Source of the DNA: Pseudomonadota bacterium | GTDB lineage: Bacteria > Pseudomonadota > Alphaproteobacteria > Rhizobiales > Beijerinckiaceae | Assembly (NCBI GenBank): GCA_021781815.1 | Contig: JAJXWB010000030.1 | Coordinates: 1 to 40,308 of the forward strand | DNA length: 40,308 nt | Direction: 5' to 3' | The notes under the pieces: generated by a model | What the model saw: only the letters and a program-made list of their open reading frames with translations | Told to the model about the DNA's origin: nothing | Databases searched by the model: none | In this document: positions 20,600 through 28,522 of the stretch, piece by piece | Layout: each line of letters starts with the position of its first letter | How positions within the stretch are numbered: position 1 is the stretch's first letter | Program-made: the position numbers and the translations under genes

Positions 20600-21274
20600 T
20601 CACGCCGCAGTGCGAAGCGTCGCGAGCGCGCGGGCGCCGGAGATGCGTTCCGTCTTCGGCCATTCGTGGAAACACGCGGATTGCGCGATGGCGCTGTCGA
20701 GCATGCGGCGATATTCGGCGCGCGCAATGCCGACGGCGCCGAGGGAGGCCAGATGCGGGGTCACGAATTGCGTGTCGAGCAACGCATAACCGCCCGCAAT
20801 CAGCCGTGCGGCCAGATGGACGAGCGCGACCTTCGACGCGTCGCGTTCAAGATGGAACATGCTCTCGCCGAAAAAGGCCGCGCCGATCGCGACGCCGTAG
20901 AGTCCGCCGACGAGCGCGCCATTGCGCCGGCATTCGACCGTGTGGACGAATCCCGCGTCGAACAACTGGCGATAGATCGTGCGGATGCGCGCATTGATCC
21001 ATGTGCGGTTGCGTTCAGAACCCGAATGGGCGCAACCCTCGATCACCGCGTCGAAATCGTGGTCGACGCTCACCTCGTAGCGATCGGAGCGCACCATCTT
21101 GGCGAGACTGCGCGACACGACGAGCCCTCCCAGCGGAAACACGCCGCGTTCCTCCGGATCCACCCAGAACAGGCGTTCGTCGTCTTCATGCTCAGCCATC
21201 GGAAACAGGCCGACCGAATAGGCTCGCAGAATGATCTCTGGCGTGATCTCCGGTCTGTGCGTGGCGCGGCTCAT
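20600..21274 (-). CDS. aat: leucyl/phenylalanyl-tRNA--protein transferase
   Basis: Aat adds Leu or Phe from tRNA to proteins with N-terminal Lys or Arg, marking them for ClpS/ClpAP degradation (N-degron pathway). The 224-residue protein has ILRAYSVGLFPMAE near the N-terminus, LFWVDPEERGVFPL, HSGSERNRTWIN, GGLYGVAIGAAFFGESMF (the catalytic GLYG...FGESMF region) and LLDTQFVTPHLASLGAV. I start at ATG 21274 (MSRATHRPEITPE). The frame continues upstream to 21370 without homology. No clear ribosome-binding site precedes it. I recall aat next to accC in several Rhizobiales. Here two unrelated genes lie between them. Confidence 0.94.
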   Translation of the reverse strand: MSRATHRPEITPEIILRAYSVGLFPMAEHEDDERLFWVDPEERGVFPLGGLVVSRSLAKMVRSDRYEVSVDHDFDAVIEGCAHSGSERNRTWINARIRTIYRQLFDAGFVHTVECRRNGALVGGLYGVAIGAAFFGESMFHLERDASKVALVHLAARLIAGGYALLDTQFVTPHLASLGAVGIARAEYRRMLDSAIAQSACFHEWPKTERISGARALATLRTAA

Positions 21275-21396
21275 GCGTGCAGGGTGTCCATGCGAGCGCG
21301 GCCGGTCAAGCGCCACGGCGGCGTCGGCATTGTCAGAAAACATTCGCCCGGCGAAGATAGCGATGCGCACGCTCCAACAACGCCGCAGGAATCAGA

Positions 21397-22806
21397 ATGA
21401 CGACACTCTATCGCGCGGCTTCGCTCGCTCTGGCCCTTTCCGCCGCGCTCGCGCCGGCGCGGGCGCAGCAGGCGCCAAGACCGGTTCCCGGCCTCGACCG
21501 GATCAGGCATATCGTCGTGATCTTTCTGGAGAACCGCAGCTTCGACAATCTTTACGGCGCGTTCCCGGGCGCCAACGGCCTGTCGAACGCGAGCGAGTCC
21601 GCCAAGACGCAGGTCGACAGGGACGGCAAGCCCTACGACAAGCTGCCGCCGGTGCTGAACACCATGGCGAAGTCGCCGAATGCGGCCGGCCCGGCTCCCG
21701 TCGATGCGCGCTTTCCGACGGACCTGCCGAACGGCCCGTTTCGCGCCGAGCCATACGTCGGCCTGAACCAGACGACGGGCGACCTCGTCCACCGTTTCTA
21801 TCAGGAGCAGCTCCAGATCAACGACGGCAAGATGAACAAGTTCATCGCCTGGACCGACGCGGGCTCGCTTGTCATGAGCTATTTCGACGGCGCCTCGTTG
21901 CCGTTGTGGGAATACGCACAGAAATACACACTCGCCGACAATTTCTTCCATGCGGCGTTCGGCGGCTCGTTCCTCAACCATCAATGGTTGGTCTGCGCCT
22001 GCTCGCCTGTCTTCAAGAATGCGCCCGATCGGCTCGTGGCAAAGCTCGATGACAAGGGCGCGCTGATCAAGGACGGCGCGGTCACGCCGGACGGCTACGC
22101 CGTGAACACACTTTATCCGCGCGGCGGACCGTTCCCGAAGCAGGCGACCGACCCGAGTTTTCTCGTTCCCCCGCAGGATCAGCCCAACATCGGCGACCGC
22201 CTGACGGCGAAGGGCGTGAGCTGGGCGTGGTATTCCGGCGGCTGGAACGATGCGGTCGCCGGCCGGCCCGATCACGACTTCCAGTTCCATCACCAGGCCT
22301 TCGCCTATTTCAGGAACACCGCGCTGGGCACGAAAGCCGCGAAGGCGCATCTCAGGGACGAGGCAGATTTCGTCGCCGGCATTCACAGGGGGCGACTGCC
22401 AGCGGTTTCGTTCTGGAAGCCGATCGGCGAGGAGAACGAGCATCCCGGCTACGCGAATGTCGCGTCTGGAGAACATCATACGCGCGAAATCATTCGGATG
22501 ATCGAGCGCTCGTCGCTGTGGAAAGACACGGTGATCATCGTCACCTACGACGAGAACGGCGGCCTGTGGGATCACGTCGCGCCCCCGAAGATCGACAGGT
22601 GGGGGCCGGGCACGCGCATCCCCGCGCTGGTGATCTCGCCCTTCGCGAAGAAGGGTTTTGTCGATCACACGCAATACGACACGACATCGATTCTCAAACT
22701 GATCGAGACGCGCTACGGGCTCGCGCCGCTTTCATCGCGCGACGCGGCGGCCGCGGACATGACGCACGCGCTCGAACTGCAATCGCCGGGCGCGCCGCAA
22801 CGATAA
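21397..22806 (+). CDS. secreted phosphoesterase (phospholipase C / AcpA-like acid phosphatase family)
   Basis: The 469-residue protein belongs to the bacterial phosphoesterase family (Pfam Phosphoesterase, PF04185), which includes phospholipases C and AcpA-type acid phosphatases. A signal peptide ends near residue 23 (PARA before QQ). The metal-site signature VVIFLENRSFDNLYGAFPGANGL is near 40-62. Later come YTLADNFFHAAFGGSFLNHQW, VIIVTYDENGGLWDHVAPP and RIPALVISPFAKKGFVDHTQYD, all family blocks. It is probably exported and active in the periplasm or outside. No Tat twin-arginine motif is visible, so Sec export is likely. It lies divergent from aat. Phospholipid versus phosphomonoester substrate cannot be decided. 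A role in phosphate scavenging is inference. Confidence 0.88.
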   Translation: MTTLYRAASLALALSAALAPARAQQAPRPVPGLDRIRHIVVIFLENRSFDNLYGAFPGANGLSNASESAKTQVDRDGKPYDKLPPVLNTMAKSPNAAGPAPVDARFPTDLPNGPFRAEPYVGLNQTTGDLVHRFYQEQLQINDGKMNKFIAWTDAGSLVMSYFDGASLPLWEYAQKYTLADNFFHAAFGGSFLNHQWLVCACSPVFKNAPDRLVAKLDDKGALIKDGAVTPDGYAVNTLYPRGGPFPKQATDPSFLVPPQDQPNIGDRLTAKGVSWAWYSGGWNDAVAGRPDHDFQFHHQAFAYFRNTALGTKAAKAHLRDEADFVAGIHRGRLPAVSFWKPIGEENEHPGYANVASGEHHTREIIRMIERSSLWKDTVIIVTYDENGGLWDHVAPPKIDRWGPGTRIPALVISPFAKKGFVDHTQYDTTSILKLIETRYGLAPLSSRDAAAADMTHALELQSPGAPQR

Positions 22807-22812
22807 GGGATT

Positions 22813-22844
22813 GGCCGCGAGCCTCGGAGATCTCGGGAGCGGCC
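22813..22844. terminator. weak hairpin between convergent genes
   Basis: GGCCGC (22813-22818) and GCGGCC (22839-22844) can pair around an inner self-complementary GAGATCTC. The site lies in the 59-base gap between the phosphoesterase and TSUP stops. There is no T-run. It is a candidate shared terminator only. Confidence 0.3.
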
Positions 22845-22865
22845 GGCCCCGCGACCGGCGACCCG

Positions 22866-23615
22866 TCACCCGTAGGCCCGCCAGAACATCAGCGCGGTCA
22901 TGACTGCGTTCAGACACGAAATCGCGATCCGTGCTTTCGCCGGATCGAGTCTGCGCGCGTAATGGGCGGCGAAATAGCCGCCGATCACCGCGCCGATGAG
23001 CATGGTCAGCGCCTGACGCCAGAAAACGAGCGCGCCGACGATGAACAGGATCGACGCCGTGGCGTTCATCGCCGCGTTCAGCAGATTGCGGGACGCTTGC
23101 ATCGAGCCGATGTGCGCTGTGGTCAGCAAGCTCCATGTCGCCAGCATCATGATGCCGACGGCGCCGCCGAAATAGCCGCCATAGACGCCGAGGAAGAACT
23201 GGAACACGAGCAACATGTGTGGCGTGATGTGCACGCGCGTGCGCAGAATTTCGCCGGCCTGGCGGCCGAAAGCGAAGGTGATCGTTCCAAACAGCAGAAG
23301 AAACGGGATGATCGCATCGAATATGCGTTGCGATGTGAACATCAGCAGCAGCGCGCCACAGGCGCCGCCGACGACGGATATGAACGCCATCGTCTTCATC
23401 GATACGCCGTCGAAGCCGCGGAAGTCGCGCCTGTAGGCATAGGCGCTGGCAAGCGCGCTTGGGACCAGCGCCACGGTGCTGGTGGCGTTGGCGTTGATCG
23501 AGGGAACGCCGGCGGCGACGAGCGCGGGCAGGGTGACGAACGAGCCGCCGCCTGCGATCGCGTTCATCGCGCCGGCGACAAGACCAGCGCCGGCGACCAG
23601 CGCAACGTCGTTCAT
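22866..23615 (-). CDS. TSUP family permease (TauE/SafE-like)
   Basis: TSUP proteins move sulfite, sulfoacetate, taurine or related anions across the inner membrane. The 249-residue protein has about 7-8 hydrophobic segments and the family's two repeated halves: GLVAGAMNAIAGGGSFVTLPALV at the start and FFLGVYGGYFGGAVGIMML in the middle. Its ATG overlaps the accC TGA by 4 bases, so it is translationally coupled to the accB-accC genes upstream, though no sulfur-metabolism gene is present. The anion is not predictable. Confidence 0.88.
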   Translation of the reverse strand: MNDVALVAGAGLVAGAMNAIAGGGSFVTLPALVAAGVPSINANATSTVALVPSALASAYAYRRDFRGFDGVSMKTMAFISVVGGACGALLLMFTSQRIFDAIIPFLLLFGTITFAFGRQAGEILRTRVHITPHMLLVFQFFLGVYGGYFGGAVGIMMLATWSLLTTAHIGSMQASRNLLNAAMNATASILFIVGALVFWRQALTMLIGAVIGGYFAAHYARRLDPAKARIAISCLNAVMTALMFWRAYG

Positions 23616-24970
23616 GAATTCAGGTCCATGCCGCCTGTGGCCAGGAATTGTTCGAGCCAGTGGATATCGTAGAGACCATTCTGCACGTCGGCGTTGCGCA
23701 CCAGCGTGCGGAATAGCGGCAGCGTCGTGTCGACGCCGTCGACGATGAACTCGTCGAGCGCCCGCCGCAGCCGCATCAGCGCTTCGTTGCGCGTGCGCCC
23801 GTGCACGATCAGTTTGCCGACGAGCGAGTCGTAATTCGAGGGGATCTTGTACCCCTGGTAGACAGCGCTATCGACGCGGACCCCGACGCCGCCCGGCGGA
23901 TGATAATAGGAAATGCGGCCGGGCGAGGGACGAAACGTCGAAGGGTGCTCGGCATTGACGCGGCACTCGATCGCGTGGCCGAAGAACTTCACATCCTCCT
24001 GGATCATCGACACCGGCGAGCCGGCCGCAATCCGAATCTGCGCTGTTACGAGATCAAGGCCCGTGATCATTTCGGTCACGGGATGTTCGACCTGGATGCG
24101 CGTGTTCATCTCGATGAAATAGAATTTCCCGTCCTCAAACAGGAATTCGATCGTGCCCGCGCCGGCGTAGCGCAATTCGCGCATGGCGCTGGCGCAGATT
24201 TCGCCGATCTCGGCGCGTTGCGTGTCATTGAGCGCGGGCGAGGGGCTTTCCTCCAGCACCTTTTGATGCCGGCGCTGAAGCGAACAATCGCGCTCGCCGA
24301 GATGGACCGCGCCGCCTTGTCCGTCGCCGAGAATCTGCACTTCGATATGACGCGGCTTTTCGAGATATTTTTCGAGATAGACCGCGTCATCGCCGAACGC
24401 CGCCTTGGCTTCGGTCTTGGCGGTTTGAATCGCATGCAGCAGGTCGTCCTTCGACCGCGCGACCTTCATGCCGCGCCCGCCGCCGCCGGCCGCCGCCTTC
24501 ACGAGAACGGGATAGCCGATGTCCGCGGCGACGCGCTGGGCCTCTGCTTCGTCCGAGACGCCGCCCTCCGAACCGGGGACGCAAGGGATGCCGAGGCGCC
24601 GCGCCGTGCGCTTGGCCTCGATCTTGTCGCCCATGATGCGGATATGCTCCGGCTTCGGTCCGATGAAAGCGATGCTGTGTTCGGCGAGAATTTCCGCGAA
24701 GCGCGCGTTCTCCGACAGGAAGCCGTAACCCGGATGGATCGCATCCGCGCCGGTGATCTCGCAGGCCGCAAGCAGCGCGGGCACGTTGAGATAGGAGTCG
24801 CGCGCCGACGGCGGCCCGATACAGACGGATTCGTCGGCGAGCCGCACATGCATGGCGTCGGCGTCGGCCGTCGAATAGACAGCGACGGTGGCGATGCCGA
24901 GTTCCTTCGCCGCGCGAAGAATGCGTAGTGCGATTTCGCCGCGGTTTGCGATCAGGATTTTGTCGAACAT
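23612..24970 (-). CDS. accC: acetyl-CoA carboxylase, biotin carboxylase subunit
   Basis: AccC carboxylates the biotin on AccB using ATP and bicarbonate, the first half-reaction of fatty-acid synthesis. The 452-residue protein opens with FDKILIANRGEIALRI and has the ATP-grasp glycine loop AAGGGGRGMKV (160-170). It also has GERDCSLQRRHQKVLEESPSP and the active-site stretch EMNTRIQVEHPVTE. Length is normal. It starts 6 bases after accB. A typical alphaproteobacterial gene order is aroQ-accB-accC, seen intact here. Confidence 0.97.
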   Translation of the reverse strand: MFDKILIANRGEIALRILRAAKELGIATVAVYSTADADAMHVRLADESVCIGPPSARDSYLNVPALLAACEITGADAIHPGYGFLSENARFAEILAEHSIAFIGPKPEHIRIMGDKIEAKRTARRLGIPCVPGSEGGVSDEAEAQRVAADIGYPVLVKAAAGGGGRGMKVARSKDDLLHAIQTAKTEAKAAFGDDAVYLEKYLEKPRHIEVQILGDGQGGAVHLGERDCSLQRRHQKVLEESPSPALNDTQRAEIGEICASAMRELRYAGAGTIEFLFEDGKFYFIEMNTRIQVEHPVTEMITGLDLVTAQIRIAAGSPVSMIQEDVKFFGHAIECRVNAEHPSTFRPSPGRISYYHPPGGVGVRVDSAVYQGYKIPSNYDSLVGKLIVHGRTRNEALMRLRRALDEFIVDGVDTTLPLFRTLVRNADVQNGLYDIHWLEQFLATGGMDLNS

Positions 24971-24976
24971 GCCGGT

Positions 24977-25501
24977 TTACTCGATGATTGCGAGCGGCTG
25001 GCCATATTCGACGGGCTGCCCGTCCTCCACCAGGATCGCGGTCACTGTGCCGCCGTGCGTGGCGACAATTTCGTTGAAGGTCTTCATCGCCTCGACCAGC
25101 AGCACCTTGTCCCCGACCTTCACGACCGAGCCAATCTCGACGAAGGCGCTGGCGTCCGGGCTCGGGCGCAGATAGGCGGTGCCGACCATCGGAGATTTCA
25201 GCGCGCCGGGATGATCGTCCGGCCGCGTCTCAGGCGTCGCGACCGGCGCCGACGCGGCGGCCTTGGCGGGCGCGGACGGCGGTGCGACGACCATCGGGGC
25301 CGGGTGCGCAACGGCGACATGGCGCGCTTCGCGGGCGACGCGGATGCGCAGGTCTCCTTTTTCAACTTCGATTTCAGAGAGATCCGTCTCGGACAGGAGA
25401 CCTGCCAGTTCGCGCACCAGGTCGGCGTCGATGCCGGATGACGAGGGCGTCGCCTGGGCAGGCTTGGCGGCGGCGGGACGGGCGATGGTTTTCTTGGCCA
25501 T
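24977..25501 (-). CDS. accB: acetyl-CoA carboxylase biotin carboxyl carrier protein
   Basis: AccB carries the biotin that shuttles carboxyl groups between AccC and AccAD. The 174-residue protein has an N-terminal region that suits AccC contact, an Ala/Pro-rich flexible linker (about 64-95), and the biotinyl domain SPMVGTAY ... [10 protein letters not shown], with K140 as the biotinylated lysine. I start at ATG 25501 ([14 protein letters not shown]); the frame upstream overlaps aroQ and lacks homology. It is 10 bases after aroQ. Confidence 0.97.
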   Translation of the reverse strand: MAKKTIARPAAAKPAQATPSSSGIDADLVRELAGLLSETDLSEIEVEKGDLRIRVAREARHVAVAHPAPMVVAPPSAPAKAAASAPVATPETRPDDHPGALKSPMVGTAYLRPSPDASAFVEIGSVVKVGDKVLLVEAMKTFNEIVATHGGTVTAILVEDGQPVEYGQPLAIIE

Positions 25502-25511
25502 GGAGTTCAAC

Positions 25512-25943
25512 TCAGATCGATGGAAAAAGGGCTTCGAACGCCAGCGCGTAGACGCGGACGCCGAAGCCGAGGATGACGCCCTTGGCGACGGGCGAGACGT
25601 AGGAATGGTGGCGGAATTTCTCGCGCGCATGCACGTTGGAGATGTGCACTTCCACGACATCCGCCTTTGCGCCGCGGATGGCGTCGTGAATGGCGATCGA
25701 GGTGTGTGTATATGCGCCGGCGTTGAGGATGACGGGCGCGCCGGCGCTGCCGGCTTCCTGTATCCAGCTCACGAGGTCGCCCTCTGAATTGGACTGCCGG
25801 AATGCGAGGTCGATCCCGCGCGCCGCGCACAACTTGCGCAGGGACGCCTCCACATCCGCGAGCGTGGCTGCGCCATAGGTCTCGGGCTCGCGCATCCCGA
25901 GCAGGTTGAGATTGGGTCCGTTGAGGACGTAGACGGCCGCCAT
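25512..25943 (-). CDS. aroQ: type II 3-dehydroquinate dehydratase
   Basis: AroQ converts 3-dehydroquinate to 3-dehydroshikimate in the shikimate pathway. The 143-residue dodecameric-type enzyme has [18 protein letters not shown] with the catalytic tyrosine Y23, QSNSEGDLV (50-58), NAGAYTHTS (74-82), and the proton-donor histidine H100 in [17 protein letters not shown]. It is first in the aroQ-accB-accC(-TSUP) unit, with tight spacing throughout. In Rhizobiales a dsbA-like gene commonly lies just upstream. Here a TadG-like gene separates them. Confidence 0.97.
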   Translation of the reverse strand: MAAVYVLNGPNLNLLGMREPETYGAATLADVEASLRKLCAARGIDLAFRQSNSEGDLVSWIQEAGSAGAPVILNAGAYTHTSIAIHDAIRGAKADVVEVHISNVHAREKFRHHSYVSPVAKGVILGFGVRVYALAFEALFPSI

Positions 25944-26122
25944 TCCGTGAAATCCTGCGGGCGCAACGGCCCGGGCGGCTGTTCTAGCCGGGTTGGAAGG
26001 GCAGGGGAAGCCTTGGCGGCCCCCGGACCGCCGGCTGCTTCATCGCCGCTGTTTGCCCGGTCGCGGATCGTCCCGGTCGGAGTTCCGGCCGGGCGCAGCC
26101 GGTCTCCGCCCTTGCCTCGCGC

Positions 26123-27436
26123 CTATTGGGTGAGCGCCGGCCTCGATCCATAGATCGTGGTTGGACCGAGGCCGGCCGGCGGTGGAACGGGCGTTGCGCC
26201 GTAGTTTGTATTGAGGACGATCTGCTGATTGTCGGTCATGGCGAGCTTGCGCGCGACAATGATGGTCCACGCCGAGCTTGCGCCGATGGCTGCGACGCCC
26301 GCCGTGGCGCCTTGAAGGCCGATGTTGAGAATGCCGCGCGGTATGTAGATCGTGCCGAGCATGTTCGCCGCATTGCCGCTTTCGAGGTAATGGTTGCGAT
26401 AGAGCGTCGCCGCGCGGTTCTCGAAGATCAGAATGCCCGCCATCGGGCCGACGGCCGGCGCCGCCAGGCTGAGGGTGGTGTTGTTCGCGATATTGAGTGT
26501 CGCATCGTTGCTGGCGAGGTAGACCGTGACATCGGTCCCCTGCACGTTTGCTCCATCGCTGATCGTGAGGGGGCCGCCGGTCATGATGTATGTGCCCGCC
26601 ATCAGCGTGACGTTGGCGTCGCCGTTGATCGTGAGACCGCCGCAATAGACGCCGGGCAGCAGGCTTTGCGTGCCGGATGAGACCGAAAGATTGTTGTAGG
26701 CGCACGAGCCGACATTGGGAGCCGCGAGCGCCGCGAGCGGGTCGGACAGCGCCGCGCAGTTCGTTTGCGCCGCCGGCGAAAAGGACGAGGAGCCGTCGCT
26801 CGTGGCGCCGCCACTGGAGCACAGCCGTCCGGCGTTCACCGTCGCGCCGTTCGTGATGGAGACGGAATTCGCCGCCGTCGATTCCGATAGGATCTGACAG
26901 CCTGACGCCCTGATCTTGGCGATGTTGACCGAGATCGTGCCGCTCTGCGTCGGGTCGAGGCCGATTGCGCACACCGGCAGGGGATTGCCCGAGTTCGAGG
27001 CCTGCGCCCGCGCGATGACCGTCATCGGGCCGAAACCGACGGCGTTGGCGACCAGCGTCGGCACTGTCTGCGTCAGTTGCACAGCGACAACTGTATTGTT
27101 GGTGAGCAGGTTCGTGGAGATCGCGATGTTCGAGGCGTTGGCCCCGGCTTGCGCTGCGACATAAGCTGACACCGCCTGCGTCACCGCCGGCGCGTTGCCG
27201 TTGGAAACTCGCAGTGATTGTACGCCGGCGAGCGCAGCGCCATCGGCCATCGCTTGCAGTGAGGCTCGGCTCGTCAGGCTGCGCCCATAATCGATTGCGC
27301 CGCCGCCAACAATGAGGAGAACCGGCACGGCGATTGAAAAAACAACAGCGACGTTGGCCGCCCGATCACGCAACAGGTCGATGAAATTGCGATGGATCAA
27401 GTGCAGCTTGTTCAGAAATGACGGCCGGGTTCGCAT
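26123..27436 (-). CDS. TadG-like pilus-assembly family protein
   Basis: The 437-residue product starts with the Tad-type N-terminal domain: a basic stretch, RDRAANVAVVFSIAVPVL and a hydrophobic helix (about 28-46), then IDYGRSLTSRASLQAMADGAALAG, typical of TadE/TadG-like pseudopilins. The rest is exported and Gly/Asn/Thr-rich, with repeated strands such as GVYCGGLTINGDANVTLMAGTY and LTISDGANVQGTDVTVYL, suggesting a beta-helix-like surface domain. Nearly all Lys/Glu are absent there, unlike the neighbours. ATG 27436 has GGGAG about 11 bases upstream. ATG 27457 is an alternative. No other tad or flp gene is in the window, so it is isolated from a pilus locus. Adhesion is inference only. Confidence 0.8.
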   Translation of the reverse strand: MRTRPSFLNKLHLIHRNFIDLLRDRAANVAVVFSIAVPVLLIVGGGAIDYGRSLTSRASLQAMADGAALAGVQSLRVSNGNAPAVTQAVSAYVAAQAGANASNIAISTNLLTNNTVVAVQLTQTVPTLVANAVGFGPMTVIARAQASNSGNPLPVCAIGLDPTQSGTISVNIAKIRASGCQILSESTAANSVSITNGATVNAGRLCSSGGATSDGSSSFSPAAQTNCAALSDPLAALAAPNVGSCAYNNLSVSSGTQSLLPGVYCGGLTINGDANVTLMAGTYIMTGGPLTISDGANVQGTDVTVYLASNDATLNIANNTTLSLAAPAVGPMAGILIFENRAATLYRNHYLESGNAANMLGTIYIPRGILNIGLQGATAGVAAIGASSAWTIIVARKLAMTDNQQIVLNTNYGATPVPPPAGLGPTTIYGSRPALTQ

Positions 27437-27633
27437 GATGTCTGTGCTCCCAGCCATCCACATTAGGAGCCATGTGCAAATCAATTCTTAAGCCGCCGCC
27501 GAGATGAAGCCTGACTGGCTGCCCGGTCTGTTGAAATCCAGATTATCGAGGCTGCGCCACCGCGAACGCTGCTCGGATCGCGGCGCGCGGGGCGGACATC
27601 CGGCGGCGAGCCTTCGCGGCCTCGGCGGCGGCG

Positions 27634-28404
27634 TCAGCCGCAGGCCGTCTTCCCGCACTTTTTCATGTTCTCGATCTTGTCGTGCATCTCGTCGTAACCG
27701 ACGGCGCCAACGATGACCTCCTTGCCGATCACCCAGGATGGCGTTCCGGTCAGAGACAATTGATCGGCGATATGCATCACTTCGGCGATGCCGGCGTGGT
27801 TGTCCGCGCTCTTCATATCCTTGTCGACCTGCTCCATGTCGACGCCCGATTCGCGCGCCGCGGCCAGCGCCTGCGCCTTGCCGATCGGGCCGTGTGTCAG
27901 CAGCAGCCGTTGGTGGAAGTCCCAGAATTTGTCGCCCTGCAACTGGTTGCGGACAGCGCCCGCCACCTGCGCCGCTTCGACCGAACCCGGTCCCAGAACC
28001 GGAAAATCCTTGAGAATGATGCGCAGGTCAGGGTTTTCCTTCGTGAGGCGGATGACGTCCGGCAACGACTTTTTACAATAACCACAATTATAGTCGAAGA
28101 ATTCGACCAAAGTGATCTTGCCTTTCGGATTTCCGATCACCGCCTGGTATTTTGAATCATAAATTCGGGAGCTGAGCGAAGCGATCGCATGGTCGCGCTG
28201 CGCTGTTTCCTCCGCCTTTTCCCGGCGCTGAAGCTCCAGCAGGGATTCGCGCAGCACCTCCGGATTCTTGATGAGGTAGTCGCGGACGATCTCGCCGATC
28301 TGCGCCTTTTGCGCTGCAGAAAAATCCTCGGCGAGCGCCGGCGCGGCGACCGCAAGGCCGAACAGAAGCGTGAGCGCCGCGGCGATGCGAAAAACAACTG
28401 GCAT
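27634..28404 (-). CDS. DsbA-family periplasmic thiol oxidoreductase (ScsC/Com1-like)
   Basis: The 256-residue protein has a signal peptide (to about residue 25, APALAED), then an N-terminal helical segment like that of ScsC/Com1 proteins (IGEIVRDYLIKNPEVLRESLLELQRRE), which mediates oligomerisation in relatives. The thioredoxin fold follows: the CXXC site is C107-G-Y-C110 and the cis-proline is in TGTPSW (P222). The tail has two more cysteines, C250 and C255. It could introduce or isomerise disulfides in secreted proteins. ATG 28404 follows GGAG. The M48 protease gene is 118 bases upstream on the same strand. Oxidase versus isomerase activity is unresolved. Confidence 0.92.
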   Translation of the reverse strand: MPVVFRIAAALTLLFGLAVAAPALAEDFSAAQKAQIGEIVRDYLIKNPEVLRESLLELQRREKAEETAQRDHAIASLSSRIYDSKYQAVIGNPKGKITLVEFFDYNCGYCKKSLPDVIRLTKENPDLRIILKDFPVLGPGSVEAAQVAGAVRNQLQGDKFWDFHQRLLLTHGPIGKAQALAAARESGVDMEQVDKDMKSADNHAGIAEVMHIADQLSLTGTPSWVIGKEVIVGAVGYDEMHDKIENMKKCGKTACG

Positions 28405-28522
28405 GGAACATCTCCGCGGAGGGCGACTGGTCAGGTCACTACTAATGGCCGGCGCGCAGGATGTCATGTGCGGCCCTTGATCGCACGAAGCCCCATTATT
28501 GCGGCCGAACAGCGGCGCGGCG

